Shown here one piece after another: positions 39,350 to 48,272 of a stretch of DNA of 64,000 nucleotides. A program made the translations under genes and the position numbers. Positions within the stretch are counted from its first letter, which is position 1; each line of letters opens with the position of its first letter. The DNA comes from an uncultured Burkholderiales bacterium (GTDB lineage Bacteria > Pseudomonadota > Gammaproteobacteria > Burkholderiales > Burkholderiaceae_C), in the NCBI GenBank assembly GCA_937927685.1, contig CALBSC010000070.1, forward strand, positions 27,945 to 91,944. The letters run 5' to 3'. The notes beneath the pieces were generated by a model, which was not told the origin of the DNA, did no database searches, and saw only the letters and a program-made list of their open reading frames with translations.

Positions 39350-40518
39350 ACACCCTCGACACCCTCACCCAACAGGCGCGCGACCTGGCCAACGGACACC
39401 CGGTGATGTCTGAGGCCGAGTCCGAGGTGGCCCGCCAGATGCAGATCTGCAATGCCTGCCGCTACTGTGAAGGTTTTTGTGCCGTCTTTCCAGCCATGAC
39501 GCGTCGTCTGGAGTTCGGTCGGGCGGATGTGCACTTCCTGGCCAACCTGTGTCACAACTGCGGCGCCTGCCTGCACGCCTGCCAGTACGCACCGCCGCAT
39601 GAGTTCATGCTGAATGTGCCACAGGCCATGGCGCGGGTGCGGGGTCAGACCTACGCGGATTACGCCTGGCCACCTGCGCTGGGTCAGTTGTACCAGCGCA
39701 ATGGCCTGACGGTGGGACTGGCGGTGCTGTTGTCGTGTGCCGTGTTTTTAGGGCTGGCGGCGGCCTCCCAGGGTGCCTTGTGGGGCAGCGCCGTGCCGGA
39801 CAGTTTTTACGCGGTCTTTCCCCATGGCACGCTGGTCCTGATGTTTGCCCCCGTGTTCGCCTGGATGGTGCTGGCGCTGGGCCTGGGGGTTCGGCGGTTC
39901 TGGCGTGAGGTGACACCCGTCACCTCCGGTCAACCGGTCAGCCCGCCGGCCATGGCCGAAGCAACGCACGACGTGTTGCGATTGAAGTACCTGGATGGGG
40001 GCCATGGGGAGGGGTGTTACGACGATGATGACGCCACCTCGCACGCGCGGCGTCGGTTCCACCACCTGACCTTCTATGGCTTCATGCTGTGCCTGGCCGC
40101 CACCTCGGTAGCCACGCTCTACCACTATGTGTGGGGCTGGGTGGCGCCCTACGAGCTCGCCTCGCTGCCCAAGGTGTTGGGCGTGATTGGCGGGGTGAGC
40201 CTCATGGCGGGCACCGCCGGCCTGTGGCGACTGCACCACCGCCGACACCCTGCGCATGGCGATGCGTTGCAACGACCCATGGACCTGGCCTTCATCGGCT
40301 TGTTGTTTGTCACCGCCGCCAGCGGGCTGGCGCTGTGGCTGGCCCGGGGCACGCCCGGGCTCACGCTGTTGTTGTGTGTGCACCTGGGAGCCGTGATGGC
40401 CCTGATGCTCACCATGCCCTACGGCAAGTTTGCCCATGGCGTGTTTCGCACCGCCGCCTTGCTGCGCCACGCGGTGGAGAAGCGACAGCCCTCCACCCTG
40501 GGCCTGGGGTCTGAATGA
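39346..40518 (+). CDS. tcuB: Tricarballylate utilization protein TcuB (CitB)
   Basis: 390 residues. Two iron-sulfur clusters near the N-terminus are visible as CNACRYCEGFC and CHNCGACLHACQ. About six membrane helices follow, starting near residue 120 (YQRNGLTVGLAVLLSCAVFLG), including histidines likely to bind heme b (YHYVWGW, RRFHHLTFYG). TcuB is membrane-bound and passes electrons from TcuA to the quinone pool. The start overlaps the tcuA stop (ATGA). A Bug protein gene follows at once. Confidence 0.92.
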   Translation: MNTLDTLTQQARDLANGHPVMSEAESEVARQMQICNACRYCEGFCAVFPAMTRRLEFGRADVHFLANLCHNCGACLHACQYAPPHEFMLNVPQAMARVRGQTYADYAWPPALGQLYQRNGLTVGLAVLLSCAVFLGLAAASQGALWGSAVPDSFYAVFPHGTLVLMFAPVFAWMVLALGLGVRRFWREVTPVTSGQPVSPPAMAEATHDVLRLKYLDGGHGEGCYDDDDATSHARRRFHHLTFYGFMLCLAATSVATLYHYVWGWVAPYELASLPKVLGVIGGVSLMAGTAGLWRLHHRRHPAHGDALQRPMDLAFIGLLFVTAASGLALWLARGTPGLTLLLCVHLGAVMALMLTMPYGKFAHGVFRTAALLRHAVEKRQPSTLGLGSE

Positions 40519-40538
40519 ACCGATTGGAAGGATTTCCC

Positions 40539-41516
40539 ATGAACAAGCGAACCTGGTGTCGAGCCGCACTGGCCCTGGCTGCGTCCTGCCTGTTGAATAC
40601 GGGCGCACAGGCGCAGGAATTTCCGCCCAAGAAGTCCATCACGATGGTGGTGGGCTTCGCGGCCGGTGGGGCGGCTGACACGGCCGCTCGCATCATTGCC
40701 AAGAAACTCGGGGACAACCTGGGGGTGGCGGTGGTGGTCGACAACAAACCCGGCGCGGGCGGCAACATCGCGCATCAGTACACCGCCCAGGGCCCCACCG
40801 ATGGCAGCACGATCCTGTTCGGGTCGGTGGGCCCCTTGTGCATTGCCCCCCACTTGATGAAGCTGCCCTATGACCCGGTGAAGGACCTCTCGCCCATCAC
40901 CATGGGGGTGAACTTTCCCAACCTGCTGGTGGTGCATGCGGGTCTGAAGATCAACACCTTTGCCGAGTTCGTGGCCTACGCCAAGGCCCATCCGGGCAAG
41001 CTGGACTATGCTTCGACCGGCCCCGGGTCGGCCTCGCACCTGGCGGGTGAGTTGCTCGACGACATGGCTCGCATCGACACCGTGCACGTGCCCTACAAGG
41101 GGGGAGCGCCGGCCCTGCAGGATTTGCTCGCCGGGCGTGTCGCCGCGTATTACTCCACAGTGGCCACGGCGCAACCCCACATTGAAACCGGCAAACTCAT
41201 CCCGCTGGCCAGCACCGGGCTCAAACGCCTGCCCGGTTATCCCAAGGTGCCCACGATTGCCGAGTCGGGCTATCCGGGGTACAGCGCCACCAACTGGTAC
41301 GCGTTTGTCGCCTCGTCCAAGGTGCCTGCGGCCATCCTGGACCGCTGGAACCAGGAACTGGTGAAAGTGCTCAAGTCGCCCGACGTGGTGGAGTCGCTCA
41401 ACAGCCATGGCCTGCCGCCGTTGCCCGGTACCCGCGAGGACCTGGCGCGCGAGATCGCCCGCGAATCAGCCACCTGGGGACGCGTGATTCGCGAGCGCAA
41501 GATTGCCATGCCCTGA
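40539..41516 (+). CDS. Bug/TctC family solute-binding protein next to tcuAB
   Basis: 325 residues. A signal peptide (RTWCRAALALAASCLLNTGAQA) and Bug motifs PPKKSITMVVGFAAGGAADTAAR, VVDNKPGAGGNIAHQYT, VPYKGGAPALQDLLAGRV and VPTIAESGYPGYSATNWY are all present. Because it follows tcuB by only 20 bases with its own good ribosome site (ggaagga), it probably binds tricarballylate, citrate or aconitate. The permease part is not in the window. Confidence 0.93.
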   Translation: MNKRTWCRAALALAASCLLNTGAQAQEFPPKKSITMVVGFAAGGAADTAARIIAKKLGDNLGVAVVVDNKPGAGGNIAHQYTAQGPTDGSTILFGSVGPLCIAPHLMKLPYDPVKDLSPITMGVNFPNLLVVHAGLKINTFAEFVAYAKAHPGKLDYASTGPGSASHLAGELLDDMARIDTVHVPYKGGAPALQDLLAGRVAAYYSTVATAQPHIETGKLIPLASTGLKRLPGYPKVPTIAESGYPGYSATNWYAFVASSKVPAAILDRWNQELVKVLKSPDVVESLNSHGLPPLPGTREDLAREIARESATWGRVIRERKIAMP

Positions 41517-41558
41517 ACGCCGGGCACAACCCTGTCAACCAGTTCTGGAGAACCTGTT

Positions 41559-42359
41559 ATGCCATCACTTCGTCAAGTCACTCGCCGCTGGGTCTGGGCA
41601 GTCTTCGCCGCCTGCGTTGTGTGGGTGCCGCCTGTCTTGTCGGCCGAGATCCGCGTCATCACCTCGGGGGCGTTCACCGAAGCGTACAAGCAACTGGTGC
41701 CCCTCTATGAAGCCGCGACGGGCGACAAGGTGATCAGCGCCTTTGGCGCTTCCATTGGCAATGCCCCCGACTCCATCCCCACGCGTCTGTCGCGGGGCGA
41801 AGCGTTTGACCTGGTCATCCTCTCCGAGGGCGGGTTGGTGGCGCTGGAGAAAGGCGGCAAGGTGGTGCCCGGCTCGCGCATCGACCTGGCCCGCTCCCAA
41901 ATTGGCGCGGCCGTTCGCAAGGGAACGCCCAAGCCCGACATCAGCACCGTGGCTGCGCTCAAGCAAGCCATTCTGAATGCCAAGTCCATTGCCTACTCGG
42001 CCAGTGCCAGTGGCACCTACCTGTCCTCCGAGCTGTTTCCCAAGCTGGGCGTGACCCAGCACACCGATGTGGCGGCCAAGCGGATTTTCAGCGAGCGGGT
42101 GGGTGCTGTGGTGGCCCGTGGCGAGGCCGAACTCGGGTTCCAGCAGGTGAGCGAGTTGATTTACTTCAAGGAACTGGACTTCGTCGGCACCTTGCCCGAT
42201 GAAGTCCAACAAACGATTTTCTTTTCGGCGGGTCTGGTTCAAGGCTCGGCCAACGCCGAAGCGGCGCGTCAATTGGCGCGCTTTCTGAGTTCGGCGGCGG
42301 TGGCGGAGATGGTGCGCGCCACCGGTCTTGATCCCGTGGGCAAACCGGCGGGGCGTTGA
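41559..42359 (+). CDS. Periplasmic substrate-binding protein, ModA-like
   Basis: 266 residues. A signal peptide (RRWVWAVFAACVVWVPPVLS) is followed by a type II periplasmic binding fold with EIRVITSGAFTEAYKQLVPLYE, SIGNAPDSIPTRL, GEAFDLVILSEGGL and AYSASASGTYLSSELF. It resembles the molybdate/tungstate-binding ModA group, but the oxyanion residues are not conserved as in true ModA, so the ligand may be an organic acid. It follows the tcuAB-linked Bug gene by 42 bases and has the ribosome site tctggag; it probably belongs to the same unit. Confidence 0.82.
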   Translation: MPSLRQVTRRWVWAVFAACVVWVPPVLSAEIRVITSGAFTEAYKQLVPLYEAATGDKVISAFGASIGNAPDSIPTRLSRGEAFDLVILSEGGLVALEKGGKVVPGSRIDLARSQIGAAVRKGTPKPDISTVAALKQAILNAKSIAYSASASGTYLSSELFPKLGVTQHTDVAAKRIFSERVGAVVARGEAELGFQQVSELIYFKELDFVGTLPDEVQQTIFFSAGLVQGSANAEAARQLARFLSSAAVAEMVRATGLDPVGKPAGR

Positions 42360-42371
42360 GACAGTTGCGCC

Positions 42372-42388
42372 GTGGGTGACAGACCCAC
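42372..42388. terminator. Possible weak terminator between convergent genes
   Basis: A 6-bp stem (gtgggt / acccac) with a 5-base loop lies in the 46-base gap between the ModA-like gene and the convergent Bug gene. There is no T-run. Confidence 0.3.
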
Positions 42389-42405
42389 AGCGACCGCGGG
42401 ACCGT

Positions 42406-43383
42406 TCAATCCAGCGTGATATTCGCGGCCCGCACCACCTCGGCCCACTTGAGTCGGTTGGCTCGTACCGTGTTTTTGAACTGCTCGGGCGATTCGAGGC
42501 GAATGCTGTTGCCCGCGCTCTCGAGCTTGCTGCGCACGTCGGGGGTTTGCAGCACGGTGCGCAGGGCCTCGTTCAAACGGGCCACCACGCGTGCATCGGT
42601 GCCCTTGGGCGCAAAGAGGCCAAACCAGATCGAACTGTCAAAGCCCTGCGTGCCCGCCAGTCCGCTTTCCGCAATGGTCGGGACCTCCTGAATGGCGGCC
42701 ACACGCTTGAGGGTGGTGACGCCCAGCAGCCGGACCTTGTCGGCCTTGTATTGGCTCAGCACGGTTTGCACCTGGTTCATGATGCAGCAGGTCTCACCCT
42801 TGAGGACGGCGGTGATGGCTTCTGGCCCACCCTTGTAAGGCACATGGGTCATGTTCAGGCCCAGGCGTGAATTGAATTCAGCAAAGGCCATGTGGGTGCC
42901 GGCGCCATTGCCGGTGGATGCGTAGTTGTATTTGCCCGGATTGGCGCGCACCGTGTCGACAAATTCCTTGAGTGATTTCACATCGATCACGGCCGGATTG
43001 ATGGTCAGGACGTTGGACACGTCGAGCAGGGGAGCCACTGGGACAAAATCGGTTTCCACATCGAAGGACAATTTTTTGTACAGCGCGGCGTTGCTGCCGT
43101 GGGTGGCGGCGGTGCCGAACACCAGCGTGTAGCCATCGGGCTTGGCGCGCGACACCCATTCGCTGGCGATGTTGCCCGCCGCGCCCGGTTTGTACTCAAT
43201 CACGACCGGCTGTCCGAGTTGGCGCGACAAGGGATCTTGCACGGCCCGGGCCACCACATCCACGCCAGACCCGGCAGGAAAGGTCATCACGATGGTCACC
43301 GCTTGCTGCGGCCAGTCGGCACACAGGCCCAGAGCCGGCAGACAGGCGAGGGCGACATTCAGGAGATGGCGAGGTAACGACAT
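42406..43383 (-). CDS. Bug/TctC family solute-binding protein
   Basis: 325 residues. A signal peptide (SLPRHLLNVALACLPALGLCA) precedes the Bug motifs WPQQAVTIVMTFPAGSGVDVVARAV, VIEYKPGAAGNIASEWV, VPYKGGPEAITAVLKGET and VPTIAESGLAGTQGFDSSIWFGLF. A Cys pair (GETCCIMNQ) near residue 200 is unusual for this family. No permease is nearby. The gene stands alone behind aggaca and is divergent in direction from the tcu block. Confidence 0.92.
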   Translation of the reverse strand: MSLPRHLLNVALACLPALGLCADWPQQAVTIVMTFPAGSGVDVVARAVQDPLSRQLGQPVVIEYKPGAAGNIASEWVSRAKPDGYTLVFGTAATHGSNAALYKKLSFDVETDFVPVAPLLDVSNVLTINPAVIDVKSLKEFVDTVRANPGKYNYASTGNGAGTHMAFAEFNSRLGLNMTHVPYKGGPEAITAVLKGETCCIMNQVQTVLSQYKADKVRLLGVTTLKRVAAIQEVPTIAESGLAGTQGFDSSIWFGLFAPKGTDARVVARLNEALRTVLQTPDVRSKLESAGNSIRLESPEQFKNTVRANRLKWAEVVRAANITLD

Positions 43384-43462
43384 GGGGTTCTGTCCTGGAG
43401 AGTTACAAAAATCAATCAAAAAAGGTCGTCGGAAAAAGACAACGTGTTCACGCAGCATCGGC

Positions 43463-44239
43463 TCAGCGCCAACGCTGGCCCTCCACAAAGCAAGCCAGGG
43501 TGTGAGGCGCCAGTGGCGTCCAGTGCTCGTTGGTGGTCAGCGGCGTGGTGACGATCACGGCCACCCGGTCGTCCTGCATCGTGCAGTGGGCAAAGTCGAT
43601 GCTCAGGTCCTGATCGCTCAGCGTGGCGGTGGAGAAGGGGTGCTGCCGCTCCACATAGCTCAGGTGGGTGGACGCATGCGTCCACAAGGCCTGACCGTTC
43701 GAGAGCATGAAATTGAACACCCCATGGCGTGCAATCTGGGGCGTGAGTTCTTGCAGCGTCAAGGTCAGTTCGTCGAGGCTGGGCAGGCTGGCGTGAGACT
43801 TGGCCAGTTCCTGCATGAGCCAGCAAAAGGCACGCTCGCTGTCGGTTTGCCCCACCGGATGAAAGCTGCCATGCAAGCGTGGGGTGTAGTGCTTCAAATC
43901 ACCATTGTGGGCAAACACCCAGTAGCGGCCCCACAGTTCGCGCACAAAGGGGTGGCAGTTTTCCAGCGCCACCACGCCCTGGGTGGCCTTGCGGATGTGG
44001 GCCAGGATGTTGCGGCTCTTGATCGGGTAGCGTCGGATCAGGTCTGCCACGGGCGAGGTGCTGGCCGGCTGGTGGTCCACCAGCAGACGCAAGCCGCGGT
44101 TGTCATCGCTGCCCTCAAAAAAGGCGATGCCCCAGCCGTCCGCATGCTGGTCGGTGATGCCGGCGCGCTGGGCGAAACCGGCAAAACTGAACATGGCATC
44201 GGTGGGGTGCTTGCAATTGAGTCCGAGCAGTTGGCACAT
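43463..44239 (-). CDS. Class II glutamine amidotransferase (YafJ-like)
   Basis: 258 residues. The N-terminal nucleophile is Cys2 (after MCQLLGLN), with the class II glutaminase marks HADGWGIAFFEG, SRNILAHIRKATQG, VFAHNGDL and QTDSERAFCWLM. YafJ/EgtC-type proteins release ammonia from glutamine or cleave gamma-glutamyl bonds; the acceptor is unknown. It stands alone between a Bug gene and a lipoprotein gene. Confidence 0.88.
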   Translation of the reverse strand: MCQLLGLNCKHPTDAMFSFAGFAQRAGITDQHADGWGIAFFEGSDDNRGLRLLVDHQPASTSPVADLIRRYPIKSRNILAHIRKATQGVVALENCHPFVRELWGRYWVFAHNGDLKHYTPRLHGSFHPVGQTDSERAFCWLMQELAKSHASLPSLDELTLTLQELTPQIARHGVFNFMLSNGQALWTHASTHLSYVERQHPFSTATLSDQDLSIDFAHCTMQDDRVAVIVTTPLTTNEHWTPLAPHTLACFVEGQRWR

Positions 44240-44356
44240 GGGAAAGGAAATCTCAGCGAGATGACATTATCCCGGGTTGTCAGGGGACCGTCCCGGCCTG
44301 GCGCCGTCAGGCAGAATGAACGCCATGAAGCCGGTTGGCCTGTGGGAGTCGTGGTC

Positions 44357-45229
44357 ATGATGGAATGGTGTCGTCGCAGCGTCGGGCTGGCGTTGGGTCT
44401 GGTGTGCAGCGTGCTGCTGGGGTGTGCCTCGGCGCCTCCACCATCGCCTTCATCCTCGCTCACCTCCCACAGTGGCGCTGCCCCGAGCTCACGCATGGCG
44501 GCCTGGCCCCCCGCCCCCGCAGAGGCGGTGTCGGCGCTGGCCCCTGCCGGTGTGTTGCGGGTCGGGGTCTACCCGGGCAGTCCCACGTCGTGGGTGGTCT
44601 TGCCTGGACGTGGTGAGTCAGCCGGCGTGGCGTATGAGCTGGGACATGCCCTGGCCGCCCGGTTGGGGGTGACCGTGCAGGTGGTCGAGTTTCCGCGGGT
44701 GGCGGATATCGTTGACGCGTTGCAGCGTCAGGCGGTGGACTTCACCTTCACCAACGCCAGTGCGGCGAGGGCCCGCGTGGTGGATTTCAGCACGCCCTTG
44801 ATTCAGCTGGAGTTGGGGCTGTTGGTGGGCCCGGCTTCGACGGTCGGCTCCTTCCAGCAGGTGGACCAGCCGGGCTTGCGCGTGGGGGTGACGCAGGGCA
44901 GTTCATCGCAGGCCGTCTTGCGACAGCGGTTCAAGCACGCCGCTGTGGTGCCTGTGGCGTCGCTGTCGGCTGCACGCCAAGCCTTGTTGTCCGGGGAACT
45001 CGACGTCTACGCCACCAACAAGGGGATTTTGTTTGAGTTGCAGCAGCACATGCCGGGATTTCGCGTGCTGGAGGACCGTTGGGGCCTGGAGCAGTTGGCG
45101 ATGGCCATTCCCCAGGGCCGCGCAGCGGGATTGAGCTTTCTGCAGCACTGGGTGAACCACGAACTGCCTGCGGGCACCGTCGCCACCATGGCCGCCCGGG
45201 CTGGGCTCAAGGGTGTGGCCCGGGATTGA
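44357..45229 (+). CDS. Extracellular solute-binding lipoprotein, family 3 (PBPb)
   Basis: 290 residues from ATG 44357, preceded by gggag. A lipobox (LVCSVLLGC) predicts a lipid-anchored protein, followed by a Pro/Ser-rich linker to about residue 55. The type II binding domain begins APAGVLRVGVYPGSPTSWVVLPG and contains GVAYELGHALAARLGVTVQVVEFP, DFTFTNASAARARVVDFSTPL and GLRVGVTQGSSSQAVL. Amino acids or small organic anions are typical ligands. No ABC permease is adjacent, so it could be a sensor-type binding protein. Confidence 0.82.
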   Translation: MMEWCRRSVGLALGLVCSVLLGCASAPPPSPSSSLTSHSGAAPSSRMAAWPPAPAEAVSALAPAGVLRVGVYPGSPTSWVVLPGRGESAGVAYELGHALAARLGVTVQVVEFPRVADIVDALQRQAVDFTFTNASAARARVVDFSTPLIQLELGLLVGPASTVGSFQQVDQPGLRVGVTQGSSSQAVLRQRFKHAAVVPVASLSAARQALLSGELDVYATNKGILFELQQHMPGFRVLEDRWGLEQLAMAIPQGRAAGLSFLQHWVNHELPAGTVATMAARAGLKGVARD

Positions 45230-45244
45230 GTTCCCCGACACGAC

Positions 45245-46111
45245 TCATTGCGACAAGCGGGCCCGAAATTCCCGCGGCGAAATGCCGGCATCACGGGTGA
45301 ACACGCGGGTGAAATACGCCGGGTCGGCATAGCCCAGGGCATCGGCGATGGTCGTGATGGTGAGGTGGGTGTAGGCCAGGTAACGCCGGGCTTCGCGCAT
45401 GGTGCGTGCCTCGATGAGTGCTGAGGCGGGCCCGCCCGTGGCGGCCCGGGTGACCCGCGTGAGGTGGGTGGTGGTGACCGACAGTGCCCGGGCGTAGTCC
45501 GCCACACGCCAGTGTTCCAGATAGTGTTCATCGATGAGGCTGCGCAAGCCTTGCACCAGGCGGGATTGCGTGGCAGCGGGGCTGTCCGACTCGGACGCCG
45601 TGCGTGTCCGGGCCACCTGGGCGAGCAGGGTGGCACTCAAGCCGCGCAGCATCAGCGCGCGAGCGGGTGAACTGCCCTGAAACTCCTGCCAGATCTGCTG
45701 CATCAGGGCGGCAAGCCCTGCCGAACCCTCCAACACACAACACGCCGACAGCGATTGCCGGGCATCGCCCACATGCGCCAGGATTTCGTCCAGCAGTTCG
45801 TCTGCCAGGGTGACCACCCAGCCCTGGGTGTTCTCTTCAAAACGAAAGGCGTGGACGTGCCCGGGCGGGACGTTCACCATACTGCCGGGGCGCAATGCCG
45901 CGGACTGATCGTCCAGGTGCGCCCAGCCGCCGCCGGACTGCACCAGCATGACCTGGTGCAGCCGGGCATGCCGGTGCGGGGCGAGTTCCCAATCGTGCAA
46001 GACAGAGCGCTCGGCGATGGTTTCGCAGTGCATCACATCGGGCAAGTGTGTTGACTCGCCAAAGAGGCTGAAGGACTGAATGGACGGAGTCGTCGGGGCT
46101 GGGGATCGCAT
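45245..46111 (-). CDS. pobR: AraC-family regulator PobR of 4-hydroxybenzoate hydroxylase
   Basis: 288 residues. The N-terminal cupin sensor contains IQSFSLFGESTHLPDVMHCETIAERSVLHDW and HRHARLHQVMLVQSGGG, as in PobR proteins. The C-terminal double helix-turn-helix includes VADYARALSVTTTHLTRVTRAATG and the AraC signature ITTIADALGYADPAYFTRVFTRDAGISPREFR. It activates pobA in response to 4-hydroxybenzoate and lies divergently from it. ATG 46111 is preferred from family length; ATG 46147 is possible but would put the spacer repeat inside the gene. Confidence 0.88.
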   Translation of the reverse strand: MRSPAPTTPSIQSFSLFGESTHLPDVMHCETIAERSVLHDWELAPHRHARLHQVMLVQSGGGWAHLDDQSAALRPGSMVNVPPGHVHAFRFEENTQGWVVTLADELLDEILAHVGDARQSLSACCVLEGSAGLAALMQQIWQEFQGSSPARALMLRGLSATLLAQVARTRTASESDSPAATQSRLVQGLRSLIDEHYLEHWRVADYARALSVTTTHLTRVTRAATGGPASALIEARTMREARRYLAYTHLTITTIADALGYADPAYFTRVFTRDAGISPREFRARLSQ

Positions 46112-46121
46112 GTTCGAAATG

Positions 46122-46138
46122 TACAAGTTTTGGTTGTA
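46122..46138. promoter_or_regulatory. Inverted repeat in the pobR-pobA intergenic region
   Basis: TACAA-N7-TTGTA sits 11 bases before the proposed pobR start and 115 bases before pobA. It is a candidate operator for PobR or part of the pobR promoter. Confidence 0.35.
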
Positions 46139-46253
46139 TTTGGCCATTCCCCGGGTCTCTGAGCCCGGTGTATCGTTCGTGTGTCCAGGGTGAACCCCGG
46201 TCAGAGGCGTCCACGCCCTGGCCTCCACCTCCCATCCCTCTCAGGAAATTCGC

Positions 46254-47426
46254 ATGAAAACCCAGGTTTGCATCATTGGTGGCGGCCCCGCCGGGCTGTT
46301 GTTGTCCCAGCTGCTGCACGTCAAGGGCATCGACAGCGTGGTGCTGGAGCGGCAAAGCCGCGACTATGTGCTCAGCCGTATTCGCGCTGGGGTGCTGGAG
46401 CACGGGTTTGCCAAATTGATGCATGAGGCCCAGTGTGGCGAACGCATGGACCGCGAAGGCGAGGTCCATGATGGTTTCTACATTGCCCACCAGGACCAGT
46501 TGAGCCGGGTGGATTTGCACCGCTTCAGTGGCGGCAACTCGGTGGTGGTGTACGGTCAGACCGAGGTCACCCGCGACCTCTACGAGGCCCGCGACCGCAT
46601 GAAGGGCGTCGTGATCCACAACGCCGAAGACGTGCAGCCGCATGACCTCACCAGCGACCGCCCCTATGTGACTTACCGATTGGGCAACGACAACTTGCGC
46701 GTGGACTGCGATTTCGTGATCGGCGCTGACGGCTTTCACGGCGTCAGCCGCAAGTCCATTCCCAAGACGGTGCTCAAGGAGTACGAGAAGGTCTACCCCT
46801 TTGGCTGGCTGGGCGTGTTGTCCCGCACCAAGCCGGTCTCTCCTGAGCTCATTTACGCCCACCACGAGCGTGGCTTTGCCCTGTGCTCGCTGCGCTCGCA
46901 GGTGCTCAGCCGCTACTACATCCAGGTGCCGTTGACGGACACGGTGGAGCAGTGGTCAGATGACGCCTTCTGGGCCGAGCTCAAGCGCCGCTTGCCCGAT
47001 GAGGTGTCGCAGCGCCTGGTGACCGGCCCCTCGATCGAAAAATCCATCGCGCCGCTGCGCTCTTATGTCGCCGAGCCGATGCGCTATGGTCAGCTGTTCC
47101 TGGCCGGTGACGCCGCCCACATCGTGCCGCCCACCGGCGCGCGTGGGTTGAACACCGCGGCCTCTGACATCCATTACCTCTACCACGCCCTGGTGGCGCA
47201 CTACCACCACCACGACGACTCGGGTCTGGAGGGGTACTCGGCCAAAGCGCTGGCACGCGTGTGGAAGGCACAACGCTTCTCGTGGTGGCTGACCACGCTG
47301 CTGCACACCTTTCCGGACTCGATCGAGTACGACAAGAAGTTGCAGGAAGTGGAAATGGCCTACCTGTTTTCCTCAGAGTCGGCGCAACGTTCGCTGGCGG
47401 AGAACTATGTGGGGTTGCCGCTGTGA
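46254..47426 (+). CDS. pobA: 4-hydroxybenzoate 3-monooxygenase
   Basis: 390 residues, the standard length of PobA. The FAD fold starts VCIIGGGPAGLLLSQLL; the substrate Arg region is LSRIRAGVLEHG; the GD motif is DFVIGADGFHGVSRK and the second FAD motif LFLAGDAAHIVPPTGARGLN. It hydroxylates 4-hydroxybenzoate to protocatechuate with NADPH and oxygen in the cytoplasm. The regulator pobR is divergent. Genes for protocatechuate ring cleavage are not in the window. Confidence 0.96.
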   Translation: MKTQVCIIGGGPAGLLLSQLLHVKGIDSVVLERQSRDYVLSRIRAGVLEHGFAKLMHEAQCGERMDREGEVHDGFYIAHQDQLSRVDLHRFSGGNSVVVYGQTEVTRDLYEARDRMKGVVIHNAEDVQPHDLTSDRPYVTYRLGNDNLRVDCDFVIGADGFHGVSRKSIPKTVLKEYEKVYPFGWLGVLSRTKPVSPELIYAHHERGFALCSLRSQVLSRYYIQVPLTDTVEQWSDDAFWAELKRRLPDEVSQRLVTGPSIEKSIAPLRSYVAEPMRYGQLFLAGDAAHIVPPTGARGLNTAASDIHYLYHALVAHYHHHDDSGLEGYSAKALARVWKAQRFSWWLTTLLHTFPDSIEYDKKLQEVEMAYLFSSESAQRSLAENYVGLPL

Positions 47427-47471
47427 TGCGTGGCTGATGCCGTCACCGACCCCCGCAGGGACCGGATCGCC

Positions 47472-48272
47472 TCAGGTTTTGGGCGCAACGTCCAGGCGCA
47501 CGGCGATGCCTTGCAGGGACGGGCTGGCAGGCGGGTACCACTGCATGACCAAGGGGTCGTGCCCGGGGATGATGTGGTCCGGTGAATCGGCCAGTCGCTC
47601 CAGGGTGTGATAGCCCTCGAGCATGGCACCGAGGTTGAACGCGATGCTGAAAAAGCGCTTGCCGCGCATGTGCTCGTAGTAGTGGCTGGCGTCGGAGGCC
47701 AGCACCACCCAACCCCGCTGCGTCTTGACGCGCACCACCTGCAAGCCATCGGTGTGCCCGCCGATGTGGTGCAGTGATACGCCGGGCGCGATGCTGTCCT
47801 CACCCCGATGAAACACCACCCGGTCCTTGTACACCAGGCGCACCATGCCGATGACTTCCTCGGGTTCGTAGGAGTGCCGCATGTAGGCGTTGCACATGTG
47901 ACGGCCGGTGGCAAAGTTCATCTCGGCGTCCTGCAGATGAAAGCGCGCTTGCGTGAATTCGTCGAAGGTGCCCACATGGTCGTAGTGCAGATGGGTGATG
48001 ACCACGTCCTGCACCGTGTGCGTGTCCACGCCCAGCAAGGCCAGACCGTCTCGCGGTGAGCGCAGCAACTGGCGTTGACGCTTGGCGGCCATGGCCTCGT
48101 TGAACCCGGTGTCCACCACGATGGTCCGCTCGGCGTTGCGAATCAGCCAGACGTAATAGTCCATGGGCATGTCCGCGTTGTGCAGGTCGCCACCGACGAA
48201 ATGGTCGCGGCGCTGGGCGGGCCGGGTGGCATAGCGGATGGCAAAGACTTCATAGGTGTCGGCGGCAGACAT
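47472..48272 (-). CDS. Metallo-beta-lactamase-fold lactonase-like protein (AHL lactonase family)
   Basis: 266 residues. The zinc motif VVITHLHYDHVG is followed by the MBL marks HIGGHTDGLQVV and VLASDASHYYEHM, with a final metal ligand in DHIIPGHDPLVM. The group includes N-acyl-homoserine lactonases and other lactonases. No luxI or luxR-type quorum sensing gene is in the window, so quenching activity is unproven; lactone hydrolysis in catabolism is as likely. ATG 48272 is behind aggag. Confidence 0.85.
   Translation of the reverse strand: MSAADTYEVFAIRYATRPAQRRDHFVGGDLHNADMPMDYYVWLIRNAERTIVVDTGFNEAMAAKRQRQLLRSPRDGLALLGVDTHTVQDVVITHLHYDHVGTFDEFTQARFHLQDAEMNFATGRHMCNAYMRHSYEPEEVIGMVRLVYKDRVVFHRGEDSIAPGVSLHHIGGHTDGLQVVRVKTQRGWVVLASDASHYYEHMRGKRFFSIAFNLGAMLEGYHTLERLADSPDHIIPGHDPLVMQWYPPASPSLQGIAVRLDVAPKT

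Noticed and set aside
47472..48272. Quorum-quenching AHL lactonase
   Set aside because: Only the general lactonase motif is seen. There is no luxI/luxR partner, so a specific quorum function is not claimed.
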